Positions 11,894 through 23,460 of a stretch of DNA of 64,000 bases are shown here, one piece after another. The notes under the pieces were generated by a model. It saw only the letters and a program-made list of their open reading frames with translations, ran no database searches and was not told the origin of the DNA. A program made the position numbers and the translations under genes. This DNA is from Sipunculus nudus (taxonomy: Eukaryota > Annelida > Sipuncula > Golfingiida > Sipunculidae). Position 1 is the first letter of the stretch. Every line of letters begins with the position of its first letter. The stretch is taken from contig CM049320.1 in NCBI GenBank assembly GCA_026874595.1, positions 8,373,464-8,437,463 of the forward strand, in the 5' to 3' direction.

Positions 11894-12730
11894 GGAGTAC
11901 ACATGTTTGCGCCTGGTGGCATTTTCCGGTACTATTCGTTTGCGATAATCTCGATGGCGATGTCAATGCACCAAAGGCAATGGCTGTAATGGAAGCATAA
12001 CTCAGTCCAAGCATTTATAAAGGTGAACGTAGTTTCTTATGTTAAATAAACTCTCTTTGATTAAAGGGTTTGTGTGAGCTTGTTTTCTTTCATGAAGAAT
12101 GTGTTTGAGCCTAAAGGACGGTCCGGTTATCAATTCGTAATTGGCGTAAACAACGAACAATATGTGCAGCGTGACGGCTTTACTTGACACGGATTATCAG
12201 TTTGTCTTACCAAGACTATAATCCTTTTATTAATTCCGGGCTTCGCACAAACAAAGACATTGTTTGCATCAATTAATTGGGTGGTGATCACTAAGGAGGG
12301 AAGCCTCGACATCGTCAACTGTGAACAATCATTGCGTTCATCGGTCACTGGCCCCTTCCGGCCTGCGCTTGGTAGGATGTGTGAGCACATCAAACCGTGA
12401 CATACGCAAAGAGAAATAAGCCCAAAAAAATGTTTCTGACACGAAAAGACTCGTGGTCTTTGATTTTGTCTCCGACAAAAGATCAGAGAATTTGGGGGAT
12501 CTCGAAGGCGGAAACTCGACCTGGCGATCCAGTGTCCGTATTTACCAGGTTGATTTACCATGAAAACAGTGGTTGGAGCAAGCATCAGCTGTCCGTAGTC
12601 CGCATGAGGCAGGTGTCCATCCCGAGAGGTTCAACCTATACATAACATATAGGGAAAATTGAAGGGACTTATATATTGTGTCCATTAAAGCCAGGTGTCA
12701 TAGCCTTAGAGAGGTGTCCGCAAGACTAGG

Positions 12731-12735
<5 letters not shown>
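11690..12735 (-). mobile_element. Tigger-like terminal fragments, disordered
   Basis: Three stretches resemble the GTTGAACCTC...GGACACCT termini common in pogo/Tigger elements, all in the same orientation: 11690-11745 (GTCCATAATAGCAGGTGTCC), 12540-12636 (ending GAGAGGTTCAAC) and 12660-12735 (GTCCATTAAAGCCAGGTGTC). No matching opposite end and no transposase were found, so these look like stacked relics rather than one intact element. The 151-codon minus-strand frame between 12130 and 12585 has no transposase resemblance. The whole block is absent from unit B. Confidence 0.4.
11806..11892. repeat. (AT)n microsatellite
   Basis: About 43 uninterrupted AT units. The Ile-Tyr frames through it are artefacts of the repeat. 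Confidence 0.97.

Positions 12736-12762
<27 letters not shown>
12735..12762. repeat. (AT)n microsatellite
   Basis: About 14 AT units directly after a Tigger-like terminal fragment. Sequence homologous to unit B resumes immediately to the right. Confidence 0.95.
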
Positions 12763-12765
<3 letters not shown>

Positions 12766-12825
12766 GGAATAGAAATTAGCACTGGACAGTTTTAAGGGAG
12801 GTCTGATAAATCTCGTAGATAACTT

Positions 12826-15800
12826 TTACGAAACCAAATATAAACAGATCACGTAATCGTGATGAACACAAATTTTGTAATGGAGATAAAAACAGATCAG
12901 ATTCTGTAACACTAGGCAGCGGGAAATATCTAGGGGAATGAATAAAAAAGTCAGTGTCTTTTTTTGTTTGTTAACAAATAACTATAATTTATTCCTAAAA
13001 CAACCCTAACAATACAATACACTAAATCAATACAATTATACAGTAAAACAGCGGTATAGCAACAAGATAATACAATCACATAGAAAGATAATGGTACAGT
13101 ACCTGAATACCAACACCATCACAACGATAAGTCCTTTAAATGTAAACTCTCGGAGAATGACAGCCCAGTGTAGAGCTCTTGTAACATCCAGAAAGTAAAC
13201 TGAAGTCCAAATGCATAAAATCAAGGAGAAAGTCTTTGAAAATGTATAATTGCCGCATTCGTCGGATAAGGTCTTAGAATCTGACACACGCTTCAGCGTC
13301 CGCTGGAATCTGCTCTGCTGTCTGCCCTCTGGTTCTAAAAAACAGCCCCTTTATATACTGTTACGGAACCTAATATAAACAGATCACGTGTGCGTGATGA
13401 ACACAAATTGTGTAAGGGAGATAAAAAAAGTCAGATTCTGTAACACTAGGCAGCGGGAAATGTCTGGGGGAATAAATAAAGAAGTCAGTGGTTTTTTGTT
13501 AACAAATAACTATAATTTATTCCTAAAACAACCCTAACAATACAATACACTAAATCAATACAATTATACAGTTACACAGCGTTATAGCAACAAGTCAATA
13601 CAATCACACAGAAAGATAATGGTAAAATACCTGGATACCAACAGTGTCACCAAGATAAGTCCTTTGAATGTAAACTCTCGGAGAATGACAGTCCAGTGGG
13701 AAGTTCTTGCAACAACATAGAAAGTAAACTGAAGTCCAAATGTATAAAATCCAGGAAAGTTCTTTTAAAAAATCTATAATTGCCGCATACGTCGGATAAG
13801 ATCTTAGAATCTGACATTCGCATCTACGTGGGTATCTGCTCTGCTGTCTGCCCTCTGGTTCTAAAAAACAGCCCTTTATATACTTTCACACCCTAAGCCG
13901 GGAACCTTCAACTTCTCGAACAGTCTATAAGGACCCTACTCAACAGTAAACACGCGTTTCAGGAATTCTCTAGAAAGAAATCGCTGTGAAAGGACCTAGC
14001 CTTATTTAATTCCTCACAGGAAACAACTGAGGTTTTTACCCCACAATCTACGGATTCTTCTTTGGATTTAGAAGGCACGTGGGCCTCCGTAGCATCAAAC
14101 TCTTTATTTGAGTCAACAAAGGATTTGTACCCCTTATTTACATGAAAAAGAGCCTGGCGCTTGTACTATGCTGTGCATAGATTTTGAAACAAAACCAGAA
14201 GGTTTGCTATTTAGTTTATTCGCAAGTTTCTAGCAGTCAGATATTAGATGACCTTCCTTCTTGCAGTAATTACATATTTTCTTTGAAAATGACTGGTCTT
14301 TGTTGGACTAAGACACAGTGGACGTGAACTGAGGTGTAGCTATGGGCTTTGCTGAACTATCAGGACTACTAGTACTGGGTGACTGCGCTTTAAACTCTTT
14401 TGACCATACGGATTTACATTCTTGTTTGTGAATGACTGGTTTGATTTGCTAGTAAAGGACATTTTGTGTGTCAATGAATAATCATCAGCTAATTGAACAC
14501 CAATGTCAAGTGTTTCAGGATTTTTCTCATCGAGAAAAGTGTTAACATCTGCGTTAATGCAGCGCTTAAATTCTTCAAGCAAAATCAACTGGCGCAAATT
14601 GTCATAATCTTTCATTACATTTTTAGAACTACACCAGCGATCAAACAACTGCTCTTTTGTCCTAGCAAATTCTACGTAGGTCTATTCTATGCGCCTTTCC
14701 AAATTTCTGAATTTCTGGCGGAAAGCCTCTGAAACTAACTCATAACCTTTTAGGATTAATCGTTTTACCAGGTCATAGTCAGCAGCAGCTTCTACTGAAA
14801 GCTCTGTATAAATTTCTCTGGCCTTGCCAGTCAATACACTTTGTAACAGCATAGTCCAATTTTCCTTAAGCCATTTTAAATTTTCAGCTACCTACTCAAA
14901 GTGTAAGAAATATTTATCAACCTCTTTTTTTTAAAAGGTGGGACAGTTCTAATGTGTTTAGTAACATCGAAACTGTCATTTGGGGCAGCACGTAGACTAT
15001 GTTCTAGTTTAAGTCTTTCTAACTCCAGTCGTTTTAACTCGATTTCTTTTTCTTTTTTTAGTCTGTCTCTTTCTTTTTCTTTTTTCTAGTCTTTCTCTTT
15101 CTACTTCTTTTTCTAGTCTTTCTCTTTCCAACCGTTCTTCCTTCTCTTTTTCTAATTCTAATTGTTTTAATGCTAGCTCATGTTGCATTTCCAACTTTTC
15201 AATTCTAATTGCATAGCAAGGCTGGCATTTTTTATGTTTCAACTTCAGTCTCTTCAATTAAACCTTTGCAAATATGATCTTGCATAATTTTAGCAATGAT
15301 ATCAGGCTTTCTCAAAGCTTTTTTCACACTTAGCCCTAAATGTTGTCCCAAACTCAACAACTGTTCTTTTGACAACTGTTCAAGTTGATCAGGGTCCGGA
15401 TCGTCAACAAATGTCTCAGGTTTGAAATCTGCCATGTTATCTGCTCTGCTGTCTGCCCTCTGGTTCTAAAAAACAGCCCTTTATATACCTTCACACCCAA
15501 AGCCTTCCACTTCTCGAACAGTCTATAAGGACCCTACTCAACATTAAACACGCGTTTCAGGAATTCTCTAGAAAGACATAGCTGTGTATCTACACATACC
15601 AAGCTCATCACGTGACCCACGAACAAGCGTGAAAACTCAAGGCCAACATGACAACGAGAGTTCAACCAGTACGGAATGTAACAACAACACCAGTTACGCC
15701 CGTGTCACATAATAGAGCACCTGTAATAATACCTTAACACCCAAGCCGGGAACTTTCCACTTCTCGAATAGTCTATAAGACCTTGCACAATCACAGTAAA

Positions 15801-16006
15801 CACGCGCTTCAGGAATTCTCTAAAAAAACAGCGCCGTGTATCTCATTACACCATGGTGTACAAGTGACTCATGACCAAGCCAGCAGGACAACAAGAGTTC
15901 ATCCGGTACGGATTAAACATAGAATGTAACAAGCGGCCAGGCAAGAGCGCTACAACATGAGTTGCGCCCGTGCCACACAATAAAAAGAGCACCTGTATCA
16001 TAACGC
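12826..16006 (-). mobile_element. Fossil LTR retrotransposon (Ty3/Gypsy-like, SCAN-type Gag), rearranged
   Basis: The element lies on the minus strand. LTR-derived sequence is present at both sides: two stacked partial copies at 12826-14020 (both containing ACAGATCACG and ACACTAGGCAG landmarks and a TATATAAAGGG box on the minus strand), and two stacked partial copies at 15437-16006 with the family's TGTTA-type start. Gag-like sequence lies between. No pol, integrase or envelope was seen. The stacked LTR parts suggest recombination between related copies. It is broken, with several breaks, and is not intact. LTR divergence suggests moderate age. It sits inside duplicated unit A and is absent from unit B, so it is younger than the duplication. 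A relative is the solo LTR at 33646-34466. Confidence 0.75.
14210..15435 (-). pseudogene. Gag remnant with SCAN-like capsid part and zinc knuckle
   Basis: In order on the minus strand: an acidic N-terminal segment (MADFKPETFVDDPDPDQLEQ) with a helical LLSLGQHLGL stretch; a Lys/Glu/Arg-rich coiled-coil-like region at 15009-15257; a segment around 14470-14648 resembling the SCAN/retrotransposon capsid C-terminal fold (LILLEEFKRCINADV, then LDIGVQLADDY); and a CCHC zinc knuckle of the C-x2-C-x4-H-x4-C type near 14233-14275. In vertebrates the SCAN domain is known to derive from the Gag capsid of Gmr1-type Ty3/Gypsy elements, which supports this assignment. The gene is a broken fossil. Confidence 0.7.
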
Positions 16007-16083
16007 TTTTTACATTAATCACGCAGGGGTTTTACATGTTCGTGGTGTCCAATTATTTTTGCGAAATTTAAGTCGAGATCTCG

Positions 16084-16967
16084 CAGATCTTCCCGCCTAG
16101 TATGCAGATGCCAAAAACGTACTCATAAATCCTCTTTTTCTACAATATTACACTGGTTATTCAACGTTATTGTGTAGCATTGAAAAGGTTTGTTGAAGGG
16201 GTATTACTGACTAATGACACTAATACGATTAAAAGTATTTAATTTGTCTCAAAAAGAAGTTTATACATTATAAACTCCCCTCACTCTCGACAGTCATTCA
16301 TCTATGTAGACTCTTTCTTTCTTTTTTTAATGGTCGTTGATGAGAAAAATTACCCGAGGACCCCTCGAAATGCGCACCTGTTTTCGAGTGAAACACCGTT
16401 TGCGGTAACAGCTGCCTTCTGATTAAGCCTTTAGAATTCACCCTGGATGGATGCCGTCCATGAAAGTTCTCACAGCTCCTATGTATAGATTCGGATTCAC
16501 GATCTTCTGGCAACGAGTCTATGCCGTTATCAATCTGTGCTTCATATGTGCTTCAGTAACTTTATATTCTATATACAAATTACCTGATTTTCGACAATTG
16601 TGACACACGCTTTATGGATATATCCTACACGCTAAAGTATGGCGGTTACTTTTTTCCGCCTTGACATTTTCCCATGATGAAACCTTGAAGCAGTCAGGAA
16701 ATTAATTACAGGCAGCATAGTGGAAACCCAATAAGATGTATTATATCGCTGTGCGCAGTGTCTATCTGTCTATAAAATAAAAAAAAATCGGTATAACAGC
16801 TATTAATGATGATGATGAGCTGCAGGTTTAGTGGGTGCTGTAACTCGTGCTTACTTATTCTTACCGATGGCGCGAGGGAAGGGTTTTCCATTTTTTTTTT
16901 TTTTCATTCGCTGTATAATTTTCCGTTGACATTATGTACATGGCAGGTTATAACACAAAAATAATAA
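16084..16967. repeat. Left segment of unit B
   Basis: Alignable to 4245-5086 (shared landmarks: CATCTATGTAGACTCTTTC, GCGCACCTGTTTTCGAGTG, TGGTGGCGC-type GGAAGGGTT). No coding signal in either copy. Confidence 0.75.
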
Positions 16968-17885
16968 GAGTCGGATTTGGACGCGAGTAGCTAGAACTCG
17001 GACTCGGACTCGGGTGGCTAGGACTCGGACTGGGACTGGAGTGGCTAGGACTCGGACTTGGACGTGAGAGGCCATGACTCGGACTTCGACTTGGACTCAA
17101 GTGGCTAGGACCTGGACTTGGATTTGAGTGGGTAGGCCTCGGACTTGGACTAGAGTGGGTAGGACTTGGTCTTGGACTTGAGTGATTAGGAATCGGACTG
17201 GGACACGAGTGGCTAGGACTCGGACTTGGACTTGGACCCGAATGGCTAGGACTTGGACTTGGACTTGGACTTGAGTGGGTAGGACTCGGACTTGGACACG
17301 AGTGGCTAGGACTCGGACTCGGACATAGGCGGGTAGGACTTGGACTTGGACTTGGACTTGAGTGGGTAGGACTTGGACTTGGACTTGGATTTGATTTAGG
17401 GCTTGGACCTGGACTTGCACTTGAGTGGGTAGGACTCGGACTTAGACTTGAGTGGGTAGGACTCCGACTTGGACACGAGTGGCTAGGACTCGGACTTGGA
17501 CATGAGCGGGTAGGACTTGGAGATGGACTTGAGTGGGTAGGACTTGGACTTGATTGAGGGTTTGGACTTGGCCTTGCACTTCAGTGGGTAGGACTCGGAC
17601 TTGGACTTCAGTGGCTAGGACTTGGACTTGGACTTCAGTGGCTAGGACTCGGACTCGGACAAGGACGGGTAGGACTCCGACTTGGACACGAGTGGCTAGG
17701 ACTTGTACTAGGACTTGAGTAGGTAGGACTTGGACTTGAGTAGGTAGGACTTGGACTTGGACTTGATTGAGGGCTTGGACTTGCACTTGCACTTGAGTGG
17801 GTAGGACTCGGACTTGGACACGAGTGGCTAGGACTCGGACTCGGACATGGACGGGTAGGACTTGGACTTGGACTCGGGCTAGGAG
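16968..17885 (+). repeat. GGACTY minisatellite, unit B array
   Basis: About 0.9 kb of the repeat described for 5456-8217, with a higher proportion of GGACTT hexamers and GGGTAGGACT links. Minus-strand frames read Val-Gln-rich repeats (QVQVQVLPT type), again a consequence of units that are multiples of three. Confidence 0.95.
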
Positions 17886-18303
17886 TTATGTAGACTCGAC
17901 TACATCACTGCCATTAGGTAACAGTATAACGATATTTATAAATGACAATATTACCCACAGGTTTTGCTTTCAATTTTTTTTTCTTTATCTGCCCACATGT
18001 GACATTTTGCGAGTTTAACGTGTGGGAGTGGACTTGGACATGCACTTGAGTGGCTAGGGCTCGGACTTGAACTTCAGTGGGTAGGACTCGGACTTGGACA
18101 CGAGTGGCTAGGACTCGGACTCGGACATGGACGGGTAGGACTTGGACTTGGGCTCGGATTTATGTAGACTCGACTACATCACTGCCATTAGGTAACAGTA
18201 TAACGATATTTATAAATGACTATATTACCCACAGGTTTTGGTTTCAATTGTTTTTTCTTTATCTGCCCACATGTGACATTTTGCGAGTTTAACGTGTGGG
18301 AGT
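17797..18303 (+). repeat. 280-bp tandem duplication joining minisatellite to single-copy flank
   Basis: The segment made of about 100 bp of minisatellite plus about 145 bp of unique flank (TAGACTCGACTACATCACTG through CACATGTGACATTTTGCGAG) occurs twice, at about 17797-18025 and 18077-18303, offset 280. Both copies yield near-identical 71-73-codon frames starting [20 protein letters not shown]. These frames run from repeat into flank, so I do not regard them as genes. Confidence 0.85.
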
Positions 18304-19664
18304 GGGTCGAAAACCATATTTTATTCATAACAATAACACTGTATTGTACATATTACAGTTTTGACAATGAAAATCCTCTGCGAGCACTGTAAGCCTTCTT
18401 TGGTATGTGTGTATTAAAACATGATTACTTCCATTCAGAACCTACTGAGTGTTTAGTTAAGCATGATAATAGTACTCAACAGAGCGCAAACCTCCGCCAA
18501 GGCAACATCATCCTCCCGGCCAAGGTCCCGTTCCTTTACAGATTTTCGTGAAGACTATTTTTTAGTCATGCTAACATTGTACATAACAACTGACCAACCA
18601 ACTTTGGTAAGACATAAGTTCTTTGGTGAAGGAAATAATGTTTGTGGATAGATAGCCTTATAGTTTCATATTTGTGAGCATCACCTTGGAAACGATTACT
18701 CGTTGCAGTATTTTGGTTCATGTCATAACAGTAAAAAAAAACAGGAAGACAAATTTTACTTCAAAAACACAACTATACCAATAAATTACCAGGTCAAACC
18801 CTGTTTAATCAGAGATAAGAACACATGCTCCCTCTTCCGTATTAATCATTGAGTGAATAAACACTTTAATTATTATTCTTATTATGTTACTGCAGAAGTA
18901 CCAATTATTTATATCTTTATTATGTATGAGGGGCGTTATTTAAATAATCATTATTCGGCTGTAGAACAATAGAGGCTACGCTTACAGGTTGATACCAAGA
19001 ATTATCCATTAAATATAAGTTTTCACGCTGATGAGAGTATGGGAACTAATTTCAATTATAATTTTGATATTAGATAGGCTAGCGTGGCAGACATTTATAA
19101 AGATTATCATTACAATAACCAGGGTCATTACTACGATGAGTGTGTATTAATCACTAACTGATCTGAATATATTGCAACTTAATCCCTTTGTGACTTCCAT
19201 CCGGGCATTAGATTAGTGATTAATTCAAAAAGATGAGCATATTATAAGTATGTTGATACCTGTTATGATTTCTGCGTACAGACGAACTCTTGACTTTTTT
19301 CACCTTGCATTGAACCGTCAAATGTCATACGTTATAATTTCCAGAGACTGTAAATAATCTGTCATCTATAGTCTGCCAGTGACGTCATCATCCCCCAAGC
19401 CCACGATTCTTGTGGGCGGCGTTTCTTTTGTTGCGGTTGCAGTCATGAATCTTTATGTTTAGTTCACTCAGAATGGCTAAATTAAACCTTATGAGAGCAA
19501 TGGCAGAAAATATTAGGACTTAAAATGTGTTCATTGTGTAACAGCTACAGAAACGACCTGTGAATATATTTAAATGTTAAGACTGATATATAGAATGAAA
19601 TATATGGTCAACCCTTAATTGACTGAATCAAAATGTCAATCATGACGTCACGAATGTTATAATG
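18304..19664. other. Right segment of unit B, no gene
   Basis: Matches 8355-9968 of unit A apart from the 274-bp absence near 18725. No coding or RNA feature recognised. Confidence 0.5.
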
Positions 19665-20060
19665 TCATATCAGTAACTGCGGTACATAAGGATCCATTCC
19701 CCTTTCCATAAAACAGAGAGGGCAGGGCCACTATTACAAAGATAGTCTTTGTCTTTGTGAAAAAATGTAATACCATTTACATCTGTGGGCGCTCTTGTAA
19801 CAGCTTTCCATGTCATTTGCTGATTCATCACATTTTTCTCTGAAATGTCAAATTCATCTTCAAAACAACTTTAAAAGGTATTTGTAACTCTAAAACCCTC
19901 TGAAAATTCCCATTTAGCCGCCTCCTCTGTAAACCACAGCAAAAAAATCCAGTTTGCAGACAGGTGTGTAAATATATTTTCCTTTTGTGTTGGTGGAAGT
20001 TGTTTTTATTAAAACAGCAAATGCGTTAACAAAATGGAGCGAAGCACAATAATAAAATTA
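19665..20060 (-). pseudogene. Broken duplicate of the 9969-10361 ORF
   Basis: Aligns to the unit A ORF along its length. In this copy CCTTTGG has become a TTTTAA stretch, giving an in-frame stop after FRVTNTF. A base is lost in the run before TATGGAAAGG, shifting the frame near the C-terminus. Several replacement changes occur (for example IDI to NGI). The pattern fits relaxed constraint on this copy, or absence of coding function in both. Confidence 0.4.
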
Positions 20061-21325
20061 GTTTTCATTTTTTTTTATTTAACTGTATTTCTTTGCACCA
20101 TCATGGCCTTATATAATTTCGTTTTCGTTTTATTTTAACACAAGATAACCTAAATTTAAATTATGGTTTTATATAATATGGAAGTAATGCATTAGCAGAA
20201 ATTGTCTCGATACAAAGTTGTATCAAGAAGTAGTAATCTAAATAAAAAATAAAGAAAGCACCATCACCTTCATTAAATGCCTTGGTATTTAATATTTAAA
20301 ACAACACGCATTTCTGCGAGACATTAGAGATGAGAGTTAATTATGCCGACTATGCTCACATTAAAATCATTAAAGAAACGTTAAACATAATGCAACTTAA
20401 TTAAGTTTTGCGGGCTTATTTCTGCTTGTAGATTGTTCTTATATTGTGTCATACCTTGACAGACAGGCGGGGACATTGGTAATTTGCTCGGTAATAAAGT
20501 TATATTTGTGCGGTTTCAACAAATAAATTGTTGATTAAATTCACTGTTAGCCAACAAAGCTGAATTCAAAATTTTTCAAATGCCTGTAAAATTTGTCACA
20601 CGGTTTGAAAAACTTACCCGACAAATATAGGAGCACAGTTCGGCATGATTGGATCAGGAATGCGTTTTCCCCTCGGGATTGGCCTTTTAGGCATTATGGT
20701 ACCAAACCCTCGTTCAGCCCAGACAATCCGCGTATCTCAAGTAGCCTTTTTTTATTGTAATTTGCCACAGGTGGTGAAAGTCAAATAATCAATTTGCTGA
20801 AATTGCCGTTTCCTTTCAAGCTTGGCGTTCGTCAAGCTTCTTTCAATGTGAAAGGGAAATAAGGATTGAAGAAGAAAATTACGAAATGAAATACGAGAGT
20901 ATTACCATTACTAAAATTGTTTACATGGTTCAATATTGCAAGTTTGTATAGGAAATTGTGAGTTAAATGAATTGTATAATATTTCCCTCTGCATAAGAAA
21001 CGACCAAGACTAGAAACGGTAACGTGAACACCACGCTATTTCTACATCGTGTTGTATGCACCTCCTTCGCATATCACGGCTTGGAATGCATAATTGTCTC
21101 AAGTGACCCTCCCGCTAACACGACCATCCGGATATCGCGGGTACGTTTGTTTACTTCAGTGAATTCATGACGGCTAATCAGAAATGATAAAATGTACGAT
21201 TACTTTGCTGCTAACAAAAATGCTATTGATTCCCAGAAACTATCGTTGTATTGACATTTTGTGATGTGATATAAAGATAATAAGATCCCCCTTTGATAAA
21301 ATAATAACAGTTATTGTCTCAAGAA

Positions 21326-21326
<1 letters not shown>
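20061..21326. other. Rest of unit B flank, no gene
   Basis: Matches 10362-11620. Nothing beyond shared non-coding sequence. Confidence 0.5.
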
Positions 21327-21379
<53 letters not shown>

Positions 21380-21403
21380 TTATATTTATATATATATATA
21401 TAA

Positions 21404-21450
<47 letters not shown>
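21327..21450. repeat. (AT)n array with ATTTAT interruptions
   Basis: About 124 bp of TA dinucleotides interrupted by TATTTATATTTA variants. It occupies the same relative position as the array at 11806 in unit A. Confidence 0.95.
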
Positions 21451-21453
<3 letters not shown>

Positions 21454-21640
21454 GGTTCGAAATCAACACCGGACAGTTTTAAGGGAGGTCTGGTAAATCT
21501 GGTTAGAGCCGGACCTTATTGGCTAGTTTTAATTTCTTTTACAGGGTCTGAGGTAGATTACGCTTTATACATAAATCACTCAGGAGTTTTCATGTGTGGT
21601 GTCCAATTAAATCTTTTTGGGGTCCGGTAAAATTTGCACC

Positions 21641-21972
21641 CTGTCTGACCCCACTGTCCATTTCATTACCGGCAAAAAGGTATTTTTATCCCCCTTACCT
21701 TTAAGGGGTATAAAACATAATGTTTACTATTCAATTAATTGCGTCAATTAGCTTAAAATATTGTCACACTTTCCTGATTAAACTTTAAGTTATGCATCCC
21801 AAAAGAGGAATATTTCCGATTTGATATGCGTCAGTTGCCTCATTGAACCGGCATTAATGTTAGGAACAGAAGGAAGAATAAAAGTAGTAACATGGTGTTA
21901 AAATACTGAGGTGGCTGCTCTCGATACTCCTTAATGTAGATTTCCCCATCACAATTTATAAGCAAATAAGGC

Positions 21973-22045
<73 letters not shown>

Positions 22046-22464
22046 TCTGTGTGATTCTAGAGGATATATAGGCCTAAACAATTCTTTTAATGTTAATCAA
22101 ACGGACAATTTTCTTCCGGAAAGCCCTTGACGCAGTTGCAGGTTACTGGATTCCTTGCACCTTTAATTTTATAAACTTCCATACATCTCTGCAAATTATT
22201 CTCAACTCTCACGTTAAAGTGTCACGTGACTCGGTAGCTGAGATATAAAAACTACACCAAGATGTGAAATCTTAATACGATATGAGAGATTGTTTTAACT
22301 TTTCTTCCGCTATTCAAGGCCAGCGCCCAATGTAGGCAAAATATAAAATATGGCTTTTCTTGGGCTTACTCTTTAATAAACGCATTAGCTGCACCTTTGA
22401 TATACGTATAATGCTTTATATATGTGTAAAGAGATATTGCTAAAAATGGTAATCATACTTCCAA
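21641..22464. other. Intergenic; contains (AT)n at 21975-22042
   Basis: AT-rich DNA with one pure 68-bp (AT)n array at 21975-22042. No gene recognised. Confidence 0.6.
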
Positions 22465-22576
22465 GTGTTACACGGTAATCGTGCTGTAAATCTACTCAAT
22501 GGTATTAAATCTCAATCTGATGCAAGAGACCGGTTTAACACCATTTCCTCCTCTGGTGTAAAAAAAAGGTTACCAG

Positions 22577-22596
22577 CCCCCCCCCCCCCCCCCCCC
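22577..22596. repeat. Poly(C) run
   Basis: Twenty consecutive C. A proline-rich frame across it is an artefact. Confidence 0.9.
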
Positions 22597-22599
22597 GCA

Positions 22600-23460
22600 T
22601 TTCAAGTTCCCTCGGTGATCTTGAATCGATTACAACATATCCCCGCAAGTTCTGGTTACTCCCGTACTGTTCAGATTAAACCCTTGCTGTTACAACGGAG
22701 TAACGAACAAATCTCCAGGGAACGAACGAGTTAAAGTTAAAATTGGCTTTAATATAACGGAAAACTCGAGTTCCTGATCCTTACATTAAACAAATTGAAC
22801 ATCGTCCATACACTCAGATTCGCTATCACTAACCAGAGTGACGGTTTTCAGGTTCGTGGTTCCCCAAGTCGTTTGATGTTTTGTGGAACCCAGCCGACAG
22901 CGACAAACTAATTAACACTGCACTCATGAATGCGCCGGTTTTCACACCAAGGCCGTTGCTGCTTGGTTCTGTTACCGCTGATTACGCCCCTCACAGACGC
23001 CTGAAATATTCCGCTACAAGAGAACACACCAAACGACAAACATAGACAATATTAATGTATCATCGACCATTGTCATGGTGATGCTGGTTGATTCGGGTTG
23101 GACAGAACTGCAAAGTGTGCTTGTTCAGTGCGATCCTGTTAATGTCTACAACTTGGATGAGACCGGCTTGTTTTTATCGTTTAGGGATAAACGCGACCTC
23201 TGCGACAACCTTGTTGCGGAATCCTAAAAAGTTGTGGGAATAACGTGTGCAGTTAGATCTCGTAATGGTGAAATGGTAAAAGCCCCCAAACAACTCTAAA
23301 AGTGCTACATATACACATGATCACATCCAAATCCTTCCGTTCGTGTTATTGGCAGTAAATGGGTCTTTCTGCCATGAGATATGTTAAGGTAAGGACGTGG
23401 TAAATCGGTCTTTACCACGTTCTTACCTTGATATTTCAATTAAATACTATCCCCTAAACA
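22600..23460 (+). mobile_element. Tigger-like transposon remnant
   Basis: Carries a recognisable piece of a DDE transposase at 23075-23227, listed separately. Sequence before it (22800-23070) is plausibly degraded N-terminal transposase, but I could not confirm a domain. No terminal inverted repeats were located, so the boundaries are arbitrary. Confidence 0.4.
23075..23227 (+). pseudogene. Tigger/pogo transposase DDE fragment
   Basis: A 50-residue stretch contains VYNLDETGLF, the signature around the first catalytic Asp of pogo/Tigger DDE transposases (family pattern (I/V)-(F/Y)-N-x-DETGLF). It is preceded by W-x-x-x-x-x-(V/L) spacing typical of the segment linking DNA-binding and catalytic domains. 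It ends at a stop at 23225. A further plausible piece, GITCAVRSRNGEMVK, follows in another frame. The fragment cannot be catalytic because the second and third acidic residues are absent. It is not obviously from the same element copy as 1701-2961, whose core is missing. Confidence 0.65.

Larger units (their letters stand above)
4240..16083 (+). repeat. Segmental duplication, unit A
   Basis: Direct duplicate of 16084-21640. Matching blocks run in the same order: 4245-5086 with 16089-16967; the minisatellites; 8218-11620 with 17885/18163-21300; 12763-12826 with 21452-21520; and a short tail near 16005-16060 with 21555-21610. Matched blocks look roughly 90-95% alike by eye, with many small indels. 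Unit A is longer because its minisatellite expanded and because it carries Tigger-like end fragments and a fossil LTR element that B lacks. Those insertions therefore probably postdate the duplication. Confidence 0.8.
16084..21640 (+). repeat. Segmental duplication, unit B
   Basis: Second copy of the locus in direct orientation, abutting unit A. It lacks 5087-5455 of A (the minisatellite starts immediately after AAAAATAATAAG), has a much shorter array, and lacks about 274 bp corresponding to 8789-9062 of A. It contains an extra 280-bp tandem duplication at the right edge of its array. The right boundary is approximate, because the last matching sequence is itself repeat-like. Confidence 0.8.

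Noticed and set aside
11633-12014. Ile-Tyr repeat frames on both strands
   Set aside because: Direct translation of the (AT)n array.
12130-12585. 151-codon minus-strand frame
   Set aside because: No recognisable domain; it ends amid Tigger-like terminal fragments and is absent from unit B.
17097-17792. Val-Gln-Leu-rich minus-strand frames of 107 and 116 codons
   Set aside because: Same repeat artefact in the unit B array.
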